NCBI GenBank assembly: GCA_023053545.1
Contig: JAKZAN010000005.1
Span: forward strand, 1,488,001-1,552,000
Length of the DNA: 64,000 bases
From: Lepidurus packardi
Taxonomy: Eukaryota; Arthropoda; Branchiopoda; Notostraca; Triopsidae
Reading direction: 5' to 3'
Part shown: positions 34,064 through 44,738 of the stretch, piece after piece
Numbering within the stretch: position 1 is the first letter of the stretch
How the letters are laid out: each line of letters opens with the position of its first letter
Translations under genes and position numbers: made by a program
The notes under the pieces: model-generated
Databases searched by the model: none
Told to the model about the DNA's origin: nothing
What the model saw: the letters and a program-made list of their open reading frames with translations, nothing else

Positions 34064-34583
34064 TGTAGGAAACTGTTTTGGGCGATTAAATTGTTTTGAG
34101 CGGTTGGGCGGAAGGCTGTGAGTTCTTTTTTCGCTCAACGGTAAAATACCGTACAACTTTATTCAATATTTTCGTCGGTACAAGTCGTGTCACTAAGTCA
34201 ATAATTCACTAGGTCGTCCATACGTCACAAACGTTTTAACAAGATTGAAAACTATAACTTATACTAACTGGGCAGAGAGAAAAAGGGAGCGTAACAAATA
34301 GCGAGAGACTGAGAGCGACTGAGCGCGACCACCTTTCTAGCGGGGGAGAACAAGCGTTTATATACATGTTTGGCGTGGGATCTGCTGAATGGGCTAAATT
34401 ATAAACTGAGGGAATGTTCGGATGGACCGGATGCGTGAGAAGGAAATTAGCTAGTGATCTGACGCTCGGCATCCTGGATATGAGCTGAGAATTATAAGTC
34501 GGCGAAATATTGTCAAAATGTGGTCAGCGAAATGTGGTCTTGCTTAGTCATCGGGATTAAGTTGAAAATGATCGTTCTCCACA
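34064..34583 (-). repeat. 5' LTR of the env gypsy
   Basis: 520 bp, same as 25238-25757. On the minus strand a TATATAAA box lies at 34364-34357, followed by TCAGT-type initiator candidates (CGCTCAGTCGC). This is the likely promoter and RNA start. Confidence 0.93.
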
Positions 34584-35089
34584 CTAGATTTAGTGTTTTA
34601 TCAAATTTTTTGGATGAGCATCTTAATATAGTTAATCCTATATTTTTTTTAGGATTTGGCGGAATTGTCGGCGGGGCTTTGTTTAGTTGATTGTTGTTTC
34701 CATACCCCTCTTTAACAATTTTGTCTGTTTTCATAAAAATAGTGGCTTTGATCTGTGGAATCTTTGGGGGGTTTTTAAGTATGTTATTTATTGGATCTAG
34801 TGTTAGGGGGGAGTATAATTATAGTTATAATTATAAGAGTTTAGTTTCAATAATATGGTTTATTCCTTTATTATCTAGACAAATAACTAGAAAAATTAAT
34901 TTGCCTATTGAAGATTTAGTGAGAGTTTCATTAGATCAGGGATGGCTTGAAAAGTTAGGAGCCCAAGGGATTTATCATAAAATATTATTACAATCAAATT
35001 TTATTAGTATAATACAAAAATCCTCAATAAAGTCTTATTTTTTTTTATATATCTGCTGTTTTTTTGTTATTTTGATATTTATAATATAA
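34584..35089 (+). pseudogene. nad5: nad5 C-terminal part, continued after the gypsy
   Basis: The frame resumes after CTAG with RFSVLSNFLDEHLN and ALFSWLLFPYPSLT, then an AT-rich tail to TAA at 35087-35089. It joins in frame with the piece ending at 25237 once the element and one CTAG are removed. Confidence 0.9.
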
Positions 35090-35152
35090 GTTTTTATAGC
35101 TTATGTAGAGCGTAGCACTGAAGATGCTAATGAAATTTTAGAATTTAAAAAC
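35090..35152 (+). tRNA. trnF: tRNA-Phe (GAA), NUMT copy
   Basis: Perfect acceptor GTTTTTA/TAAAAAC. The anticodon arm contains CTGAAGA. Directly follows the nad5 stop. Confidence 0.9.
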
Positions 35153-35154
35153 AT

Positions 35155-35220
35155 ACTACTAAAAATTAATATTTTTTATTTTTACAATGAAAATGTAAGG
35201 TTTTCTAAATAAACTATAGT
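35155..35220 (-). tRNA. trnE: tRNA-Glu (TTC), NUMT copy
   Basis: The minus strand reads ...CTTACATTTTCATTGTAAAAA, with anticodon TTC in a paired arm. The acceptor pairs partly (ACTAT/AGTAGT). Confidence 0.75.
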
Positions 35221-35223
35221 GGC

Positions 35224-35289
35224 AAGAATACAAACGGAGTTTAACCGCTCAAAACAAGAGTTAGCAGCTCTGTTTTTTCCATTATTCTC
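35224..35289 (-). tRNA. trnS1: tRNA-Ser1 (GCT), NUMT copy
   Basis: The minus strand reads GAGCTGCTAACTCT (anticodon GCT), with acceptor GAGAATA/TATTCTT. The expected neighbour of trnE. Confidence 0.75.
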
Positions 35290-35290
35290 T

Positions 35291-35358
35291 TGACTGAGAA
35301 GAATTAAACTTCTTATATAATCATTAACAGTGGTTGAACTTTCTCACCAACCCAAAAC
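35291..35358 (-). tRNA. trnN: tRNA-Asn (GTT), probably 5'-damaged
   Basis: The minus strand has CACTGTTAATG (anticodon GTT) and a T arm AGAAGTTTAATTCTT. The 5' acceptor strand does not pair with the 3' strand, suggesting that the 5' half is altered at the border with the unassigned stretch that follows. Confidence 0.5.
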
Positions 35359-35638
35359 TTTTCCCTGCTGTTAAACTCTTTCTTTCCGAGACCAAACGGA
35401 CTTTCTGCACCTCAACCTCCCAAATAACACGGAAACATATTACTTGATACTGCTCCCCCTACTCTTATCCATACCCACTTCCCTATCCCCCCCCCCTAAC
35501 TTGTTATAAAGTTTTTAAGACTAAATCATGTAAATGATTTGACAATAAACAAGTCAGGCAACAGGCTTTCAGCCTACGCCCGCAATTCAATTAAAAAAAA
35601 AAATTAACAGTGATTTGCTTTTCATTAGCTTCAATCAA
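35359..35638. other. 280 bp unassigned stretch inside the NUMT
   Basis: It lies between trnN and trnR, which are normally adjacent. It has C-rich runs (CCCCCCCCCC near 35490), a 6 bp-stem hairpin (AAATCATGTAAATGATTT, 35523-35540) and an A-run at 35593-35603. It could be a lineage-specific mitochondrial spacer or a small nuclear insertion. Confidence 0.5.
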
Positions 35639-35704
35639 TAAGTTAGGGTTAAGTACCCATAAATTTAGGTCGAAACTAAATGCAATATTTTCGCTTCTAA
35701 CTTA
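35639..35704 (-). tRNA. trnR: tRNA-Arg (TCG), NUMT copy
   Basis: Perfect acceptor TAAGTTA/TAACTTA. The anticodon loop has TTTCGAC. Confidence 0.9.
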
Positions 35705-35707
35705 AGG

Positions 35708-35764
35708 AAGACTAATATAGTACCTTTTGGATGCAAACCAAATGTTATGTTTAACTACATCCCT
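35708..35764 (-). tRNA. trnA: tRNA-Ala (TGC), NUMT copy
   Basis: The minus strand reads TAGTTAAACATAACATTTGG then TTTGCATCC (anticodon TGC). Acceptor pairing is imperfect. It lies immediately 3' of nad3 as expected. Confidence 0.75.
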
Positions 35765-35876
35765 ACCCCGATCAATCTAATGCCCCCTGGTTTCATTCAT
35801 GGTACAATCCTATTCATAGAATTAGAATAAAAAATAACAAGGTGAAGCCTCAATAAGGAGTTCTTAGAATTAAGGG
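35762..35876 (-). pseudogene. nad3: nad3 C-terminal piece, beyond the LINE insertion
   Basis: In the mitochondrial code it ends GLYHEWNQGALDWSG then TAG, the invariant ND3 C-terminus. It continues the piece at 40534-40776 after removal of the LINE. Confidence 0.9.
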
Positions 35877-36205
35877 CTTGAATAGTTCGGCCTGAACAGT
35901 TGAACGTGCTGGATGTGTTTAGGTCTCAACTGTGTAGTTCCCAAACACCCCAAATTACAAACTAAACTTATTTAATCAAAAGTGTCAGTGTCTTCTTTAT
36001 GCAATATTGTTACAAATCGAAATTCTCACCACCTTCCAACCATGTAACAAAAGTCTTCTCACCTCCTATTTAGGCAGAAGACTCTTGAAACTTTGCGTTC
36101 TAAGGCGTGTTGACATCGTTACATTGTGTTGTGTTGATTTCGTTACTCTTTTGGTTACATTGCAATCAAACTCCAGTTTGTTCATTTCATTTTGCTCCTT
36201 CATCT

Positions 36206-37184
36206 TTAATCTGATCTTCATCTAAAATCTGATCTTGAAATCTCTAGACAAGAAAGAAACTCCCACACTTCCACCAGAACTATAACCGATCAGAAAGAAG
36301 AACCTCCTAAAGAAACAGCTTGGTCCCAGATTATAAAAAAAAATGGCAAACTCAGAACCTCAAAACCGACAGAACAAACCTACAACTCTGCAACCACATC
36401 TCAACAATCCACCTCCAAATCAAACTCAACCTTCCAAGAAGACCCAGAAATTGAAGAAGTCACCTTGATTCTCCAACAACTTGAAGAAAAGGGTAATAAA
36501 TTCATCCCAAGAAAAGACCTCTTATCAATCTTGGAAAAAGACATAAAAAAACTCAACCAAAACGCCCCAATCCCCATTTTCGTTCGGAAAACAAAAACAA
36601 AGAAACTTATTCTTACTTACAAAAACCGCGAAGAAATACAAAAATCAAACGAAATCTTGGCTGAAACCTCCTCCGAATTAGGACCCGTCAAAGCTGTAAA
36701 CAGAAAACCAAACCTTCAGATTGTGATTCACCAACTCCCCACAGATGAAACCCCTGAAGCCATCTGCTCTCACCTCAGCGACAAAAACTCTAGTCTCAAC
36801 ATTAACTTTCAAACCAAACACTTCAAACGGATTAACCCTGGCAGCACTAAAAAATTCGGATCTGCTTGGTACACCTGCTCACCACTGATAGAAAAAACTA
36901 AGCTTCTTTCAGGCGGAGCCCTAATCGCCTTCAACTCAACAGTTCAAGTCAAAAATGTTAGACCTCCTTTAATTATCCAATGTTATAAGTGTCTAGAATT
37001 TGGCCACCTCTCCTTTTTTTGCCCCAAAAAGATTACACGATGCGGCAAATGCGCCGATCTCCAACATGATATTAAATCATGTACAAACTCCCGCTTAAAA
37101 TGCTCCAACTGCAGAGGTAACCATACAGCCTTCGATCACTCGTGCCCATCAATAATAGCAGCTATAAAAAAAGCCGCCAATTAA
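36206..37184 (+). pseudogene. LINE ORF1, gag-like with three zinc knuckles
   Basis: The frame opens after a stop near 36204 and runs to TAA at 37184, but I find no in-frame ATG at its beginning, so the start is uncertain. WSQIIKKNGK is a typical early block. The middle is an RRM-like region (LQIVIHQLPTDETPEAI). The C-terminus has CYKCLEFGHLSFFC, CGKCADLQHDIKSC and CSNCRGNHTAFDHSC. It overlaps the next frame by 43 bases. Confidence 0.75.
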
Positions 37185-40100
37185 CCTCAAAACAAGCAAA
37201 ACCAAAACCCCTCATGTCTCAAACTCAATGTAATTCCTCTTCTTCTCATTCCACCAATATTATAATTCATAATATCCGAAAAAACAAGAATCAACTTTTT
37301 GAAACACTGCGTGAAGCACACAACCACAACTCTCACGCAGCTTTTATTCTCGAACCTCCAACTAATTTTAACTTTACAACAATTTCAAACTTCCAAACCA
37401 CTAAACCTGACTCTTCATATATTGGTACTATTAGCTTCAAAGATAATTCAGCCCATCACATTGAAATATTAATATCTCGAGAACTTTACTCTCTAACCAA
37501 AATATCATTCAAAAACCATCTCCCCATAATTCTTGTTACAATCTACAGAAGACATACAAATGAAGTCTCATCACTCCTTACTGAAATCTGGAAGGAATTA
37601 GAAAAGATAAATGCTTACATAATTATCTGTGGCGATTTTAATGCCCATCACTGGCACTGGGAGGCAAAAAAAGTGGATAAACCTGGCCTTCAGCTATACG
37701 ATTTTATCACTTCCTTAAACTTAATCCTCCTAAATAAATGGAATGTCCCTACATTCATGAACGAAAAGGGCGAATCCTCCACAATAGACTTAGTTTTCGC
37801 TTCTTCTGAAATTTCCCACCTTCTTCACCTTCGTCTCCTAGATAACCCTGATTTTCTAAACGAATCAGATCATAAAGCTATCCTCCTAAAAATCAAAGCC
37901 CCTTCTGTAGATTATAGACCCGAACAATGGAACTATAAACTGGCCAACTGGGAACTAATCAACAACACCTTATCAGAACTAATAGAAAATAATAAAAACA
38001 AATTATTTTCTCTGAATAGTCCCAAGGAAATAGATGTTTCCACACAACTTTTAACTAAACTCCTTACCGATACAGCCAGCAAGTATATCCCAAAAATCAA
38101 TTCAACGAGAAAGAAAAATCCTTGGTGGACAAAAGATCTAAACCTCCTTAGAAAACTAGCAGCACAACACCTAAAATTATATAAAAAGTCACCAACCCAA
38201 AACAATGAAAGAACTTGGAAAGATGCTAGGAACTTATACACTATGAGATGTCGCCAAACTCGAGCGAACTATTGGCAACTAAAAATGAACACTCCTGACT
38301 CTAGAATTCTCTGGAAATTAGATCACAAATTTCGATCAAACGCTAACCAAAACTCATTAGACCAACTACTAGATGATAAAGGAAAATCTTTTAAACAGAT
38401 TACTGACAAATTAGACTTTCTAACTCAAAAAATGTTAGATCTACCAGCTCCGATCTCCTCAATCCCTCAAATTACTGTACAAAAACAGGTACATAAAATT
38501 GACCATCTATACATTACTAGACAAACAAGTTTCGCTCTTCTGGATTACGAACAACTATCAGAATTAATTAAAAACCTTCCCCTCTTCAAAGCCTCTGGCG
38601 AAGACAATATACAACCAATACTCATTAAAAAGACTTGGTTATGCTGTAACTGCACTATTTAATTCATCCATAAAATTATCTTATTTTCCTAAAGCCTGGA
38701 AATCGACTAAAATTCTCCCAATACCAAAACCAGGTAAAAATGACTATTCCTCCCACAATAATTTTCGTCCCATCGCCCTACTATCTCATCTTGGCAAAAT
38801 CCTAGAAAAATGCATAGCCAAAAAAAATCACAGACTACCTAGAACAAAAAAATATCCTATCAGAAAACCAGTGGGGATTTAGAAATCAAAGATCTACTGT
38901 AAATGCTATGCTAAACTTCTCAGATAATATCCTTCATGGTTTTGATAAAGGTAAAATTACCACGGCCCTACTACTAGACATTCATGGAGCGTTTAACAAT
39001 GTCAACCATGCAGTTTTACTTCAAACGGCAAGAAAGAAAAAGATCCCTATCAACCTAACCAACTGGCTTAAGAGCTTCTTAGATAATAGAACAGGATACA
39101 GCACATACGGCCCTTACACAAGTCAAAATTTCCATTTAAAACAAGGCGTTCCTCAAAAGGCTCGCCCCTCTCCCCTATCCTCCTTTTAATCTACATTGAC
39201 GATGCATTGAAAATTATCAAAAGTAAAAGATTAACAATTCAGGCTTTTGCAGACGACTTACTTCTTTTGATCAGTGGCAAATCAGAAAAAGGTAATATTA
39301 AAACCCTCGAAAAAGCATTAAAAGACATAGAAAAATGGAGTGAACATGTAAAACTAACTTTCTCTAAAACAAAAACTGAACTCATACACTTTTCAAGGAA
39401 AAGAACTATACAAAATCTACCACTTAAATGGGGACAAGAAATCATTCCTCCAAAAGATGAAGTGCGCTACCTTGGAAGTATATTCGATTCAAAATTAAAT
39501 TGGAAAAAACACATCGCCCACCTATCCTCAAAAGGCCACTATATCTTAACCAGACTAAAAAAATTAACTAACTTCCTTCCATCTATAAAAACTTAGTTCT
39601 AAGCATCTTTTACTCCAAATTACTTTACGGATTACCTGCTTGGAGTAATGTTAAACTCTCTTCATTTCCACCTTTAAGAACACTCCACAGAAACGCACTC
39701 CTTCTCATCACTGGTGCTCTGAGGACCACCCCAACTTCAGCTCTACAGATAGAAACAGGAGTACCTCCATTGGATCTTTTACAATTAGAAAGAATTCGAA
39801 GATTGGCCCACAAAACAAACACCGTAACCACATCAACTCCCATACATAAACGGTATGCCTCATGCTCACTCTTTATCGAAATAACAAAAAAACAAAACCC
39901 TCTACAAAAACTCCAACAAGAAGACATTAAAAAATCCATTAAACAAATCATTTTGCTGAAATGGACAGACGAGTGGAATACACAAATCTCGCCCCTCCAC
40001 GATTTAGACACCAATCCTTACTCAAAACCTATTTGCAAATCTAATCATGGACACAAAATCATATCTACACTTATCCAATTAAGAACAACACACTTCCCCA

Positions 40101-40348
40101 CAAAATCATATTTATTCCGGATTAAAAAAACCTCTAACATGATTTGTCCTTGCACTAACTACTTCCGCCAAACATTAACTCATATACTTTTTCATTGCCC
40201 ACTGTTAAACAAACCTAGAGCCATCCTACTTAGAACATTAAGTCAAAATAAACTACATTTCAAACCCGAACAAATCTTAACTAACCAAAAAATTTCAATC
40301 CCAATCACCAATTATATCAATTCCGCAAAAAAAATCTTAACACTTTAA
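37142..40348 (+). pseudogene. LINE ORF2: endonuclease and reverse transcriptase, frameshifted
   Basis: The first frame (to 38662) holds the APE-type endonuclease (NIIIHNIRKNKNQL, IICGDFNAHHWHW, STIDLVFAS, NESDHKAIL). After a frame change near 38630 come FRPIALLSHLGKILEK and ENQWGFRNQRSTVNAML. A second change follows after LKQGVPQ at about 39155, then YIDDALK and the catalytic FADDLLLL (39246). A stop at 39594 precedes a C-terminal region with LQIETGVPPLDLLQLERI and the terminal CPC...H...C finger (40147-40200). At least three lesions. No RNase H domain was recognised. Confidence 0.88.
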
Positions 40349-40533
40349 AATAAAAAAAAACCACTGTTCCCGTATAACAAATCCGTTATTTAAAAGTTCC
40401 TTTTAGTCAAATGACTTTTTTTCTCCATATAATATACCTGGTACGAAAGCATGTGTAACACAATAACAAATAGTCAATAAAGAAGAGGCAACGAGCTATG
40501 CTCAAGCCCCTATTAAATTGGGAAAAAAAAAAA

Positions 40534-40776
40534 GGGGTTGAATGCAAAAGGTAAAAGTAGTGCGATTTCTACATCAAAAATAAGAAAGATTATAGCCACA
40601 AGAAAAAAACGGAGAGAAAATGGAATACGAGCATTGGCTAAAGGATCCAATCCGCATTCAAAAGGAGATCTTTTTTCTCGATCTCTGAATGTTTTTTTTT
40701 ATATTCCAGCTGCTGCAATTATTATTATTAATACTACACTACAAAATATGGTTGAAATTGAGTATATAGCTAAGAT
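40534..40776 (-). pseudogene. nad3: nad3 N-terminal piece with premature TAA
   Basis: The minus strand reads [24 protein letters not shown] and [21 protein letters not shown] at 40701-40699 interrupts the frame just before the DREK block, next to a nine-T run, so either a decayed codon or a homopolymer artefact. TAA is a stop in the mitochondrial code too. The rest of the gene lies at 35762-35876. Confidence 0.9.
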
Positions 40777-40841
40777 TACTTCTTCCGTAAAGACGGTCCT
40801 ATTGATTGGAAGTCAATTATACAATATACTAAAAAAGTAAT
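40775..40841 (-). tRNA. trnG: tRNA-Gly (TCC), NUMT copy
   Basis: Perfect acceptor ATTACTT/AAGTAAT. The anticodon arm has TTGACTTCCAATCAA. Confidence 0.9.
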
Positions 40842-40853
40842 TTATTTTTATAG

Positions 40854-41642
40854 TTATCCTCCTCATCAATAGATCGAAATATAAAGGAATAATCCTACAA
40901 CATCTACAAAATGTCAATATCAAGCAGCAGCTTCAAATCCAAAATGGTGTTCATTAGAAAAGTGATGGGCTAATTGTCGTAATAAACAAACTAATAAGAA
41001 TCTAGTTCCAATTAAAACATGTAATCCATGAAATCTAGTAGCTCCAAAAAATGAAGAACCGTAGACTCTATCAGCAATAGTGAATGGTGCTTCGATATAT
41101 TCAAAGGCTTGAAGTATAGTAAAGTAAACTCCTAGTAAAACAGTTAAGGTTAAACCTTGTTTGCATTGTGAGTGATTATTTTCTATTAATCCATGGTGTG
41201 CTCATGTAATAACAACGCCTGAAGCTAGTAAAATAGCTGTATTTAATAAAGGAATTTGAAATGGATTGAATGGTTGAATACCTGCTGGAGGTCAGCAAGC
41301 CCCTAGTTCGGCACTTGGGGCAAGTCTACTATGAAAAAATGCTCAAAAGAATGATGCGAAGAATAATACTTCTGATACAATAAATAGAATTATTCCTCAT
41401 CGAAGGCCCAAGGTAACTAAATATGTGTGATGTCCTTGAAAAGTTCCTTCTCGAGTAATATCTCGTCATCATTGAAGTATAATCAAAAAAATAATAATTA
41501 GTCCTAGCAAAAACAAATTAATATTGAATGTGTGGAATCATTGGGCAATTCCCGTAGTTAAAACTATAGCCCCCATGGCACCCAGAATGGGCCATGGACT
41601 TTGATCTACTAAATGAAAAGGTTGATTTGTTTTTATTATCAT
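40854..41642 (-). pseudogene. cox3: cox3 (cytochrome c oxidase subunit III), full-length NUMT copy
   Basis: The minus strand runs from ATG 41642 to TAA 40854, 262 residues in the mitochondrial code, the normal length. It reads HLVDQSPWPILGAMGA at the start, ITREGTFQGHHT, SEVLFFASFFWAFFHSSLAP and [10 protein letters not shown], and ends YWWGG. TGA=Trp makes it untranslatable in the nucleus. No lesion was seen. Confidence 0.93.
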
Positions 41643-42313
41643 TATTGTGTTTCACTAGAATATAGTGTACTTAGAATGGCAAATACATAAGCTTGGATTA
41701 CAGCTACTGCTGATTCTAGAGTTAGGAGTAATACTTGAGTTGAAATTAATAGGGTCACGATTAATCTTGAATTATTAGACCCTTGGTTTCCTAAAAGGGT
41801 TCATAACAAATGTCCCGCAATCATGTTTGCAGCTAGACTCACTGCTAGTGTACCGGGGCGGATTAAATTTCTAATAGTTTCAATACATACTATAAAAGGT
41901 ATAAGGATAGAGGGAGTACCTTGGGGTACTAGATGAGCAAATATGTGTTGTGTGTGTTTAATTCATCAGAAGCATATAAATCTAATTCATAGGGGGAGTG
42001 ATAGAGCTAGTGTTATAGAAAGATGACTTGTACTTGTGAAAATATATGGAAATAATCCTAAGAGATTATTAAACACAATAAAAATAAATAAACTGATAAA
42101 TATTAAAGTACTTCCTATCGAATGAAAGTTTAATAGTGTTTTAAGTTCAATGTATAAGGATTGAATGATTTGTGATCACATAAAGTGGGTCCGCCCCGGG
42201 ATAAATCATACAATATGAGGCAAGAAGATAAACATTAAAAAGGATCTTAATCAATTTAAAGGTAAGCCTAAAGAAGTGGAAGGATCAAATACGGAAAACA
42301 GGTTAGTTATCAT
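41642..42313 (-). pseudogene. atp6: atp6 (ATP synthase subunit a), full-length NUMT copy
   Basis: 223 residues from ATG 42313, overlapping cox3 by one base in TAATG. Key motifs are [42 protein letters not shown] (the proton-channel Arg region) and [10 protein letters not shown]. No lesion was seen. Confidence 0.92.
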
Positions 42314-42465
42314 TTTCAATTAATTGAGTTTTCTGAGTTTTGAATAATTATTTGTGAGTTAGGGAAACAGTTAAAATGGAAATATATGAAGCTGATTGCA
42401 ATTAAATAAATTATAATAAATAATATAAACAAACCTAGTCAATTTAGTGGGGCTATTTGTGGAAT
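42307..42465 (-). pseudogene. atp8: atp8 (ATP synthase subunit 8), full-length NUMT copy
   Basis: 52 residues from an ATT start at 42465, IPQMAPLNWLGLF at the N terminus, overlapping atp6 by 7 bases in the usual way. Confidence 0.88.
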
Positions 42466-42466
42466 T

Positions 42467-42532
42467 AGATATCGTCTTTAGTAGACTACTTAAGCTTGAC
42501 AAGCTTATGTTTTTTATTTAAACTAGATTTCT
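42467..42532 (-). tRNA. trnD: tRNA-Asp (GTC), NUMT copy
   Basis: Acceptor AGAAATC/GATATCT (one mismatch). The anticodon arm AGCTTGTCAAGCT contains GTC. Confidence 0.85.
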
Positions 42533-42533
42533 T

Positions 42534-42602
42534 CATAAGAAACAACCGTGATTTGTTATATTTGAGTTTAAGAGACTCATGCTTCCTTTCAGCCATCTTA
42601 TG
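42534..42602 (-). tRNA. trnK: tRNA-Lys (CTT), NUMT copy
   Basis: Perfect acceptor CATAAGA/TCTTATG. The anticodon region reads GAGTCTCTTAAACTC. Confidence 0.9.
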
Positions 42603-43283
42603 TTAATTAGAAGCGATTCAATACAGAAAATTTTTTGTGTTAATACTTTCAATTACAATAGGTATAAAGCTGTGATTAGCTCCACAAATTTCTGAGCACT
42701 GCCCAAAAAATAATCCCGGGCGATTAATATAGAGACTGAGTTGATTTAGTCGTCCAGGAATGGCATCTACTTTAACTCCTAGAGAAGGAATAGTTCAAGA
42801 GTGTAAAACATCGGCTGCAGTTACTAATAGACGAATTTGAGTATTAAAAGGTACTACTAATCGATTATCAACATCTAAAAGACGGAATTCATTTAATAGT
42901 AAATCTTGGGTGGGGGTTATATAAGAGTCGAACTCAACACTGGTAAAATCTGAGTATTCATAGCTTCAATATCATTGATGACCTATAGTCTTAATAGTTA
43001 AAGAGGGTTCATTCACTTCATCGAGTAAATACAAGAGTCGTAAAGAAGGGAGGGCAATAGAAATTAAAATTAAAGCTGGAAATACAGTTCAGATGATTTC
43101 AATTAATTGGCCATCTAGTAAATATCGATTGGTGAAAGAGTTAAATATTAATCTTAATATAAAATAACCTACTAGAATAGTGATAAGGATTAAGACTAAT
43201 ATTGCGTGGTCGTGAAAGAAAATTAATTGTTCTATTAAAGGTGAAGCACCGTCTTGAAACCCCAACTGAAGTCATGTTGCCAT
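42603..43283 (-). pseudogene. cox2: cox2 (cytochrome c oxidase subunit II), full-length NUMT copy
   Basis: 226 residues from ATG 43283 to TAA 42603. It starts [20 protein letters not shown]. The CuA region includes [12 protein letters not shown] sequence (minus strand near 42680-42700). Reads only with TGA=Trp. No lesion was noticed. Confidence 0.92.
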
Positions 43284-43288
43284 TAGGT

Positions 43289-43350
43289 TCTGAAAGAGAA
43301 AATTTCATTCTCATATATGGAGCTTAAATCCATTGCACTTATCTGCCATT

Positions 43351-43355
<5 letters not shown>
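43289..43355 (-). tRNA. trnL2: tRNA-Leu2 (TAA), NUMT copy
   Basis: The minus strand reads ATGGCAGATAAGTGCAATGG then ATTTAAGCTCC (anticodon TAA). Overlaps the end of cox1 by a few bases. Confidence 0.9.
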
Positions 43356-44472
<1,117 letters not shown>

Positions 44473-44610
44473 CAGCGGTTTCCAACCGTTTTCTTCGATT
44501 CGCCAACGTGTTGGCGAATCGGGCACCCGATTCGCCAACACGTAAAAATTGCCCCTAAATTCGCCAAATTCGCCAACATACAAGGATTCGCCAACTTCGC
44601 CAACCGAAAA
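44473..44610. repeat. Subterminal TTCGCCAA repeats of the hAT element
   Basis: The octamer TTCGCCAA or its complement TTGGCGAA occurs about seven times near this end and again at 47070-47117 near the other end, some as palindromes (GATTCGCCAACGTGTTGGCG). Such subterminal repeats are usual transposase-binding sites in hAT elements. Confidence 0.8.
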
Positions 44611-44738
44611 CAACAGCAAAAAAAGAGATATTTTATTGATTGCACAGGATATATAGTACAGAACGGTAAAGGAACTTTCTGATCTTGATTAAATACTAGA
44701 ACGGATATTGGCAAAATTAAGTCGCCTCATTAAAGGAA

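Larger units (their letters stand above)
25238..34583 (-). mobile_element. Env-bearing Ty3/gypsy (errantivirus-like) element, 9346 bp, inserted in nad5
   Basis: Two LTRs of exactly 520 bp (25238-25757 and 34064-34583; TGTAGG...CCACA on the + strand) enclose gag, pol and env on the minus strand. CTAG at 25234-25237 and 34584-34587 is the 4 bp target duplication. I noticed no differences between the LTRs, so insertion is recent relative to the NUMT. Gag/pol use a -1 slippery site. Env has one in-frame stop. Confidence 0.95.
35877..40533 (+). mobile_element. Jockey/R1-superfamily LINE, 4657 bp, inserted in nad3
   Basis: The element runs from 35877 (CTTGAATAGTTCGG) to an 11 bp A tail ending at 40533. 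nad3 coding sequence lies on both sides, and only a short GGG (perhaps AAGGG) is shared, so the target duplication is very small or the site was trimmed. ORF1 (gag-like), ORF2 (endonuclease + RT) and a ~180 bp 3' UTR are present. Several frameshifts make it inactive. Confidence 0.92.

Noticed and set aside
35520..35560. Possible extra tRNA around a GTA-containing hairpin
   Set aside because: The stem is 6 bp with a 6-base loop, there is no D or T arm, and trnY is already found at 47553-47617.
36007..36225. 72-residue frame upstream of LINE ORF1
   Set aside because: 5' UTR of the LINE in a different frame from ORF1; no motif.
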